Origin: Candidatus Peregrinibacteria bacterium
GTDB taxonomy: Bacteria > Patescibacteriota > Gracilibacteria > UM-FILTER-43-11
NCBI GenBank assembly: GCA_016927155.1
Contig: JAFGNE010000011.1
Coordinates: 1-19,506 of the forward strand
Reading direction: 5' to 3'
Length of the DNA stretch: 19,506 nucleotides
Part shown: piece by piece, positions 15,025 to 19,506 of the stretch
Layout: every line of letters begins with the position of its first letter
Position numbering within the stretch: the first letter of the stretch is position 1
Notes under the pieces: model-generated
The model's input: the letters and a program-made list of their open reading frames with translations, nothing else
Told to the model about the DNA's origin: nothing
The model's database searches: none
Translations under genes and position numbers: made by a program

Positions 15025-16478
15025 GTAAGCAAAAATAGCCTAAGAGGTATTTTTACGGCATTGTATTCCTCAGAATATTCTAGCCCATCGCTTGAAATGA
15101 TCATGCCGTAATCAGATTTGATCTTTTTTGAACTGTTTATAACCTGTCGGTAACCTTTTGCTCCGGCGCCTACTTCGATGATCAATTGTCGCTTACCAAA
15201 TCCAAGGACAAAATCTGCGCCCCCCTGCGCGCTGTCATAAGCCAAGAAACTTCCTGGATTTTTGTAGGCGAAACGATATAAATACATCCCTACCAAATCT
15301 TCCATCAGTTTTCCGTTGGCCGCTTCCATCGTCATGGTGTTTCCAATGGCTTTGTAATACATTGCCCGAAACGCAGGTGAAGAAAACAGGTACTTGGAAG
15401 GTTTTTTTACCTGATTCAGATGTGAGCCATAAGGCAAAATCCGGTGCAAAATTTCCGTGTATTCCAATAATTCAAAAATTTCAGTGGCCTTTGGACGGCT
15501 GACCGAAAAAGTTCCAGATATCTTTGTAATATTAAAGGCATCCATATCCGCTATCGCGTAGAGTATTCTCGGGATTTTTGAAATGATTTCCGAGCTGAAT
15601 CGGCCTGTGCTTAAGATATCCCCGCTGATTACCCTGTCCAGGCTTTTGCTAATTTGGTCATAAACAATGGCTTCGTTATCGGATGCCACCATAAAAGGTA
15701 ATGAGCCGTAATGCATGTATTTTTCGAATTCATGCCTTGTCACGTCCGCATAATATTCATTCACTTTTTTCTCAAGCGGGATTAGTGTTTCGAAAGAAGA
15801 TTTTGCGTCTGGAGACAAGTACATGGCGTCACGGATTTGCTTTCCCAACCCCTTGATTTCAAATTTTTGCTTCCTGATTTTGAGGTATTCCGGAAAACTG
15901 AGGGGGAACAGCTTTTCAAAAACAGTCCGTCTTACAATATCGGTATTACTGTTCATGGAAAGCGCCGCGGATCCCGTGACGATCATAAAAACCTTATTTG
16001 ACCGATCATAGATGCTTTTCAAAACTACACCCCATTTTTTGTCGTATTGCGCCTCATCAAGAAAAAGGATGAGTGGTTTGTCCAAGGTTTCCAGCGATTT
16101 TCCAATGATGCCCTCATAGGCAGAAATGACCTCATCTAGTGGCGCGTCCAGTATCTGGCTGGTTTGATCCAAAGAAAGGAATAGCTTGTAACAGTTATTG
16201 TCCGGCTGGTCGTAAAATAATTGGGAAAGCAAGGTCGTTTTTCCGGATCCCCTTAGGCCTGTAAGCGTTATCCAGCGGATATTCCTGTTTCCTTCCAGAA
16301 AGTTCTTCAGGTAGGCCTTAAGTTTCACAAAAATGCTCCTGTGGGGATTTTTGACATTCTCAGAATTAAACACATAAGCCTGTACCCTGAACTTCGCTTG
16401 GGCAATTTGCTCAGCAAGAAACCCCATGATTTTTTCCCTTTGTGTAGCCATAAAATCGATAAAAAAAATTGATGTCAA
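15021..16478 (-). CDS. AAA ATPase with C-terminal DUF4143-like domain
   Basis: About 485 residues from a TTG at 16478, or 476 from ATG 16451 (MATQREKIMGF), which may be the true start. Walker A GLRGSGKT (74-81) and Walker B LILFLDE (136-142) are clear, and VTGSAALSM follows as a sensor-1-like strand. The second half, with a winged-helix-like part (FNITKISGTFSVSRPKA) and a region ending in ADFVLGFGKRQLIIEVGAG, resembles the AAA_14/DUF4143 group, whose tail recalls a PD-(D/E)xK nuclease fold. These ATPases are often linked to mobile DNA or defence, role mostly unknown. Base composition is lower in G+C than the neighbours (for example 25 of 60 at 15481-15540), and the upstream region is AT-rich with repeats, pointing to acquisition by transfer. 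Confidence 0.8.
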   Translation of the reverse strand: MTSIFFIDFMATQREKIMGFLAEQIAQAKFRVQAYVFNSENVKNPHRSIFVKLKAYLKNFLEGNRNIRWITLTGLRGSGKTTLLSQLFYDQPDNNCYKLFLSLDQTSQILDAPLDEVISAYEGIIGKSLETLDKPLILFLDEAQYDKKWGVVLKSIYDRSNKVFMIVTGSAALSMNSNTDIVRRTVFEKLFPLSFPEYLKIRKQKFEIKGLGKQIRDAMYLSPDAKSSFETLIPLEKKVNEYYADVTRHEFEKYMHYGSLPFMVASDNEAIVYDQISKSLDRVISGDILSTGRFSSEIISKIPRILYAIADMDAFNITKISGTFSVSRPKATEIFELLEYTEILHRILPYGSHLNQVKKPSKYLFSSPAFRAMYYKAIGNTMTMEAANGKLMEDLVGMYLYRFAYKNPGSFLAYDSAQGGADFVLGFGKRQLIIEVGAGAKGYRQVINSSKKIKSDYGMIISSDGLEYSEEYNAVKIPLRLFLLT

Positions 16479-16530
16479 TTTTAGTTTACATCAAAATACT
16501 ATTTCAAGTCAATTCTAATTTACATGTAAA
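16474..16530 (-). promoter_or_regulatory. AT-rich promoter region with 34-bp-spaced direct repeat
   Basis: GTCAATTTTAGTTTACATC (16474-16492) and GTCAATTCTAATTTACATG (16508-16526) match at 16 of 19 positions. Read on the minus strand they supply a -35 TTGACT (upstream copy) and a -10 TAAACT (16483-16488) with 18 bases between, directed at the ATPase gene. A perfect 12-bp palindrome TTTACATGTAAA lies at 16519-16530. Likely operator sites for a regulator of the ATPase gene. Confidence 0.45.
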
Positions 16531-16557
16531 AATCCGCTAATCGGATATGCCGACTAT

Positions 16558-16576
16558 ATCCAATTACATCCAATTA
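16558..16576. repeat. Tandem ATCCAATTA repeat after sufU
   Basis: ATCCAATTA occurs at 16558-16566 and again at 16568-16576. It sits in the AT-rich gap between sufU and the ATPase gene, just past the small inverted repeat ATCCG/CGGAT at 16532-16546. Confidence 0.4.
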
Positions 16577-16587
16577 GATGGAGTTAG

Positions 16588-16983
16588 TCAATAATCCCCC
16601 CAAGTCTTCAACGGCTTTTTTTGCTCTGCCAGTATCGCGTTTTGCAGGGTGATCAGCCCCAGGAGCGCGCATTTGCTCCGGCGCATGGAGATTTCGATGC
16701 CGAGCATTTTGTAGATGTCGTCTTTGGTGAGTTTCAGGATTTCGTCTTCCATCATCCCTGTAACCAGTTCGCCCAACATATCTGCGGCGGCCATGGAAAT
16801 GGCGCAGCCGGCGCCGGTGAAGCTGAAATCGATGACTTTGCCGCCCTTGGTGGAAAGGCTGATATCCACCGCGTCGCCGCAGGAGTGGTTGGCCTCATGG
16901 CGCTTTAAATCGGCCTTGATCTTCTTGTCCTTAAAAAAGGGAGTTCTATACCTGTCGAGGATGTTTTGGGCGTATAGGTCCAT
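16588..16983 (-). CDS. sufU: SufU-type sulfur-transfer/Fe-S assembly protein
   Basis: 131 residues of the IscU/SufU family. The three Cys and the Asp that bind zinc in SufU are visible: Cys35 and Asp37 in NHSCGD, Cys60 in TGAGCAIS and Cys105 in RRSKCALLG. The region between Cys60 and Cys105 has the usual SufU extension (about 18-20 residues longer than IscU: LGELVTGMMEDEILKLTKDDI). SufU accepts sulfur from SufS and passes it to Fe-S cluster assembly. It is directly downstream of sufS on the same strand, with 36 bases between them that are largely taken up by a REP-like palindrome. No sufB, sufC or sufD gene is in the window. Confidence 0.92.
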   Translation of the reverse strand: MDLYAQNILDRYRTPFFKDKKIKADLKRHEANHSCGDAVDISLSTKGGKVIDFSFTGAGCAISMAAADMLGELVTGMMEDEILKLTKDDIYKMLGIEISMRRSKCALLGLITLQNAILAEQKKPLKTWGDY

Positions 16984-16993
16984 TTATGGTGAG

Positions 16994-17014
16994 ACCCTGA
17001 AACAAGTTCAGGGT
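16994..17014. repeat. REP-like palindrome between sufS and sufU
   Basis: ACCCTGA (16994-17000), loop AACAAGT, TCAGGGT (17008-17014): perfect 7-bp stem, 7-nt loop. It fills most of the gap between the sufS stop and the sufU start and could reduce or process the sufU part of the transcript. Shares loop and arm with the elements at 4159 and 4213. Confidence 0.65.
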
Positions 17015-17019
17015 GACGT

Positions 17020-18219
17020 TTAGGGGTTAAAGTACTTATAAATTTCCTCCAGCGTCCTTATAGCGGCATCAATCTCATCTTTGGTGTTGTAAATCGCCAG
17101 GCTGATGCGGGCGGTGGCGGGGATTTCAAAGTAATCCATCAAAGGCTGGGCGCAGTGCTGGCCGGCGCGGATACAGATGCCCTTTGTGGCAAAGCCTTCA
17201 GCCATGTCGTGGGCATGGATGCCTTCGATGACGAACGAGATGACAGGGCCACGGCCCATCATGTCCGCCGGGCCGATGATGCGGACGTAAGGTAGCGCCT
17301 TGAATTTGCCGAGCAGATATTCCGTCAGCTCATTCTCGATTTTCTGTATGACGGGAAAACCGATCTTGTTCACATAATCAATAGCCGCCTTAAGGCCGAT
17401 GGCGCCCGCGATGTGGGGCGTGCCGGCCTCGAACTTGTTGGGCAATTCGCCGGGAGTGAAATGGTCCAGAAAAACCTCATGGATCATATCCCCGCCGCCC
17501 AGGAAAGGGGGCATTTGGTTCAGGATATCCGTTTTGGCGTAAAGCACGCCTATGCCCGTGGGCGCGTAGAGCTTATGGCCGGAAAAAACAAGGAAGTCGG
17601 CGTCCAGCGCCTGCACATCCGTTTTTATATGCACCGCGCTCTGGCAGGCGTCCACAAGCACCTTCGCCCCAACCGCGTGGGCGGCGGTGATTATCGGTTT
17701 CAGATCGGGAATTGTGCCGAGCACGTTGCTCATGGCGGTGACACTGACGAATTTGGTTTTAGCGGTGATCAGTTTCGGATCGAAGATAAGGCGGCCTTCT
17801 TTCGATACATCCAGGTACTTGAGCACAATGCCTTTGCGGTCTTTTAGCTGAAGCCACGGCACAATGCTGCTGTGGTGCTCCATTTTGGTAAGCAACACCT
17901 CATCGCCTTTATTCAAAAACGCGTCGCCATAAGCCCGTGCCACCAGATTGACTGATTCCGTCGCGTTACGCGTAAAGATGACCTCGTGGGGGTGGGCGGC
18001 GTTGATGAAGCTGCTGACGGTCTTGCGGGCGTCCTCGTAAGCCTCCGTGGCTTCCTCGGAAAGAGGATAGGTGCCGCGGTGGACGTTGCTGTTCATGGAT
18101 TTGTAAAACCCGTATACCGCGTCCAGCACCGCCTGGGGCTTTTGGCTGGTTGCCGCGCTGTCCAGATAAATAAGATCGGGACGGTTTTTGAAGATGGGGA
18201 AATCTTGGCGGTAATTCAT
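17020..18219 (-). CDS. sufS: Cysteine desulfurase SufS
   Basis: Pyridoxal-phosphate enzyme that removes sulfur from cysteine and hands it as persulfide to SufU. 399 residues, usual length for SufS. The PLP lysine is Lys216 in FSGHKLYAPTGIG, with Asp190 and Gln193 in LVDACQS and the His pair in MEHHSS (115-116). The catalytic Cys356 lies in RAGQHCAQPL, the short loop form of group II (SufS/CsdA) enzymes, where it needs a partner such as SufU for good activity; the next gene supplies one. Its promoter has an extended -10 (TGcTAAAAT, minus strand, hexamer 18247-18252), giving a leader of about 20 bases without a Shine-Dalgarno site. Confidence 0.95.
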   Translation of the reverse strand: MNYRQDFPIFKNRPDLIYLDSAATSQKPQAVLDAVYGFYKSMNSNVHRGTYPLSEEATEAYEDARKTVSSFINAAHPHEVIFTRNATESVNLVARAYGDAFLNKGDEVLLTKMEHHSSIVPWLQLKDRKGIVLKYLDVSKEGRLIFDPKLITAKTKFVSVTAMSNVLGTIPDLKPIITAAHAVGAKVLVDACQSAVHIKTDVQALDADFLVFSGHKLYAPTGIGVLYAKTDILNQMPPFLGGGDMIHEVFLDHFTPGELPNKFEAGTPHIAGAIGLKAAIDYVNKIGFPVIQKIENELTEYLLGKFKALPYVRIIGPADMMGRGPVISFVIEGIHAHDMAEGFATKGICIRAGQHCAQPLMDYFEIPATARISLAIYNTKDEIDAAIRTLEEIYKYFNP

Positions 18220-18246
18220 AAATTTGCGGGAACTGGCTTGATGAAA

Positions 18247-18255
18247 ATTTTAGCA
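18247..18255 (-). promoter_or_regulatory. Extended -10 of sufS-sufU
   Basis: TGcTAAAAT on the minus strand, 27 bases before the sufS ATG. No consensus -35 found. Confidence 0.4.
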
Positions 18256-18277
18256 TCTTTTTGATTCGGGTCTTCTA

Positions 18278-18306
18278 TTGACATATTACTAATTTTATGA
18301 TAATTT
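18278..18306 (+). promoter_or_regulatory. Promoter of the putative DGR target gene
   Basis: Perfect -35 TTGACA (18278-18283), 17-base spacer, extended -10 TGaTAATTT (hexamer 18301-18306). An inverted repeat ATGATAA/TTATCAT (18297-18311) overlaps the -10 and could be an operator. Predicted start near 18313, about 220 bases before the ATG. Confidence 0.6.
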
Positions 18307-18312
18307 ATCATT

Positions 18313-18533
18313 GTCTTTTTGATCAGCTCCTACGGTGTTATGCCGCAGCGGGTTATCAATTGCTCATTGAAACTACTTGTGGATTTATATTAAAAAGATG
18401 GCCGCGGTATCCCGCGCATCAGTCTGCTCGTGCCCGGAACACTGTGGCCATCATTTTTTCATTGGCGCACGCCGCTTTCCGCGTATTGCGGAGGTTCGGT
18501 TTCGCGCCCCCATTCTCTCGAAAGGAGAATACC
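18313..18533 (+). promoter_or_regulatory. Long untranslated leader of the DGR target gene
   Basis: About 220 bases between the predicted transcription start and the ATG. The frame of the gene is open through it, but that translation (MIIYHCLFDQ...) has no signal peptide in place and looks non-coding. It ends with the Shine-Dalgarno sequence AAAGGAG, about 6 bases before the ATG. No known riboswitch recognised. Confidence 0.35.
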
Positions 18534-19163
18534 ATGAAACGCCTTACCTTTTTCTTTATTTTCCTTTCCCTTTCCCTTGCCACCGCCGCTATGGCAGGGG
18601 AGCCCACCCCGGCCCAGCTCGCCGAGCTGGACAAGCTCGGCGCGGCCTGCAAGGCGAACAGCACAACCCTCGAGGCCTGCCTCGATGCCTTGCGTTTGGC
18701 AACGGCCAAGCCCGAGGCCGCGGCCGCCCCCGCCCCCATGGCCACCTACACGGTGGACGTGCGGTGCAGGTTCACCGCGGAGGAACTAAAAAGGGAGTTC
18801 GATTGGGTGAATGACAACATCACCCCGGAGCACTTCCCCATTCCATCCGGCTGCAGGGATGGGAAAGCGGAGGTCGCTGTTTTCCATTTCAACCGCCCCA
18901 TATCTTCGGATGGGGCGGTCAGTGAAATGGACAAAGCCGGCTACCGCCCCGCCACCCTGCCGGAGCTCCGCGCCTTGGCGAAGGCTCAGCCCGAGCTCCA
19001 ACGAGAGTCTGCCATTATTGCCCTCGGCTCCCGTTGGCGCGACCCGGGCGGCGACCTCAACGTTCCGTTCCTGTACGAGCGCGACGGCGAGCGCAGCCTG
19101 TACCTCTACTGGTTCGCCTACGACTGGGACGGCTACTATCGCTTCCTCGCCGTCCGCAAGTAG
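18534..19163 (+). CDS. Secreted protein, putative DGR target with variable C-terminus
   Basis: 209 residues. A signal peptide (MKRLTFFFIFLSLSLATAAMA, cleavage near 21) is followed by a small helical domain (PAQLAELDKL...LEACLDALRL), an Ala/Pro linker (60-70) and a C-terminal domain from about 71. The last 45 residues begin GSRWRDPGGDLNVPFL (165-180) and continue with a run rich in Tyr, Asp, Ser and Arg around fixed Trp, Phe and Leu (Y181 to R203), ending RFLAVRK. Most of those variable-looking residues use NNC codons, as expected if an AAC-rich template was copied with adenine mutation. The final domain is likely a C-type lectin-like fold used for ligand binding; this is inferred from DGR precedent. 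ATG 18534 is fixed by the Shine-Dalgarno site and signal peptide. G+C is higher than in neighbours (46 of 60 at 18721-18780). Confidence 0.78.
   Translation: MKRLTFFFIFLSLSLATAAMAGEPTPAQLAELDKLGAACKANSTTLEACLDALRLATAKPEAAAAPAPMATYTVDVRCRFTAEELKREFDWVNDNITPEHFPIPSGCRDGKAEVAVFHFNRPISSDGAVSEMDKAGYRPATLPELRALAKAQPELQRESAIIALGSRWRDPGGDLNVPFLYERDGERSLYLYWFAYDWDGYYRFLAVRK
19025..19163 (+). other. Putative DGR variable repeat (VR)
   Basis: The 3' end of the target gene. Its first 43 bases (19025-19067) recur exactly at 19464-19506. The rest (19074-19139) holds the TAC/GAC/AGC/GCC codons. The GC-rich end (CGCTTCCTCGCCGTCCGC) is where an initiation-of-mutagenic-homology site would be expected. Confidence 0.65.
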
Positions 19164-19224
19164 GGCTCTTGACCCCTTGGTTTCTTGGACATTGGTCCGC
19201 GAAATCCGGGGTCTTGAGCTCATC

Positions 19225-19264
19225 ACCCCCTCCGATGAAGTTTTGTCGGAGGGGGTATTTTTTT
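19225..19264 (+). terminator. Terminator after the DGR target gene
   Basis: ACCCCCTCCGA (19225-19235), 10-base loop, TCGGAGGGGGT (19246-19256): an 11-bp perfect stem, followed by one A and seven T. Confidence 0.9.
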
Positions 19265-19265
19265 G

Positions 19266-19274
19266 TGCTACAAT
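19266..19274 (+). promoter_or_regulatory. Candidate promoter for the template-repeat RNA
   Basis: Extended -10 TGcTACAAT immediately after the terminator T run. A weak -35 (TTGTCG, 19243-19248) is 20 bases away. Predicted start near 19281, so the transcript would read through the structured region into the template repeat. Confidence 0.4.
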
Positions 19275-19280
19275 TACTCC

Positions 19281-19506
19281 GGAAATTAAGCTGATTCAAG
19301 CCTGCGGCCATGGCTTCAGGCGGCCGAACCCTGTCCCGATGCATATCGGGGCCAACAATGAAGATACTTGGTGCTTTCTGCTGGCGGGCTAAAGGCCCCG
19401 GATCAGATACAATCCGTTTGAGTATTCAAAGGATGGTGGCACGGAAGGCAGATTGTACAAATACGGCTCCCGTTGGCGCGACCCGGGCGGCGACCTCAAC
19501 GTTCCG
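19281..19506 (+). ncRNA. Putative DGR template RNA, cut by window end
   Basis: No credible gene between 19164 and 19506. After the candidate promoter, two hairpins are visible: GCCTG/CAGGC (19300-19321) and CCCGAT-GCAT-ATCGGG (19335-19350). These precede the repeat at 19464. In known DGRs the template repeat is carried on a structured non-coding RNA that the reverse transcriptase copies. The downstream part is beyond the window. Confidence 0.4.
19464..19506 (+). repeat. Putative DGR template repeat (TR), first 43 bases
   Basis: Exact 43-base match to 19025-19067 in the target gene, stopped only by the window edge. The 300 bases before it share nothing further with the region before 19025, which argues against a second gene copy and for a TR. 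Four adenines lie in the shared part and none is changed in the VR. Confidence 0.6.

Noticed and set aside
18297..18533. In-frame N-terminal extension of the DGR target gene
   Set aside because: It would bury the signal peptide inside the protein, starts within the predicted promoter, and ignores the Shine-Dalgarno site at 18521.
18811..19392. Rightward open frame of 193 codons overlapping the DGR target gene and running into its 3' region
   Set aside because: It is in another frame, crosses the strong terminator, and has Ser/Pro/Thr-rich shadow composition. The signal-peptide-bearing frame is the real one.
19464..19506. Repeat as the beginning of a second paralogous gene
   Set aside because: A paralogue should also share the conserved sequence before GSRW (GYRPATLPEL...), and nothing like it precedes 19464. 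A contig-end artefact remains possible and was not excluded.
1..19506. CRISPR array or complete insertion sequence
   Set aside because: No regularly spaced repeats with unique spacers and no transposase reading frame were seen on either strand.

Overview
The window looks like chromosome from a bacterium of moderate GC content, most plausibly a member of the Patescibacteria (candidate phyla radiation). This is an inference. It rests on compact genes with 1-base overlaps, near-absence of Shine-Dalgarno sites, a decayed ORF6N gene, a UvrC carrying an inserted acetyltransferase domain, and the apparent start of a diversity-generating retroelement (DGR), a system known to be frequent in that group. 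TGA is used as a stop (rluB, rsmG), so this is not a UGA-glycine lineage. No rRNA, tRNA, CRISPR array or complete insertion sequence was seen.

Layout. Positions 1-4147 (+) form a tight cluster: a 5'-truncated lipoprotein with a duplicated motif, a VanW-domain exported protein, a 51-residue micro-lipoprotein, and three rRNA modification genes (rluB-type, rsmG, rlmE). A REP-like palindrome region separates this from trpS-pyrG (-). A compact divergent promoter then serves trpS and a STAS-domain gene (+). A nucleotidyltransferase-like gene (-) converges on the STAS gene. Positions 8159-8481 hold a decayed ORF6N gene, an orphan terminator and the uvrC promoter. uvrC (with GNAT insertion) and a DJ-1/PfpI gene follow (+), then an exported amidohydrolase (-), ytxH-like and hppA (+). 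A bidirectional terminator separates these from sufS-sufU-ATPase (-).

The right end (18278-19506) is the most interesting part. A secreted protein of higher GC content, with the only clear Shine-Dalgarno site in the window, ends in a segment rich in NNC codons (TAC, GAC, AGC, GCC). It is followed by a strong terminator, a promoter and a structured non-coding stretch. Then comes a 43-base exact copy of the start of the gene's own 3' segment, which runs off the window edge. This is the variable repeat / template repeat arrangement of a DGR. The reverse transcriptase would lie beyond the window.

Many promoters here share an extended -10 (TGnTAnnnT). For trpS, the STAS gene and uvrC it lies 7-8 bases from the start codon, which predicts leaderless mRNAs.
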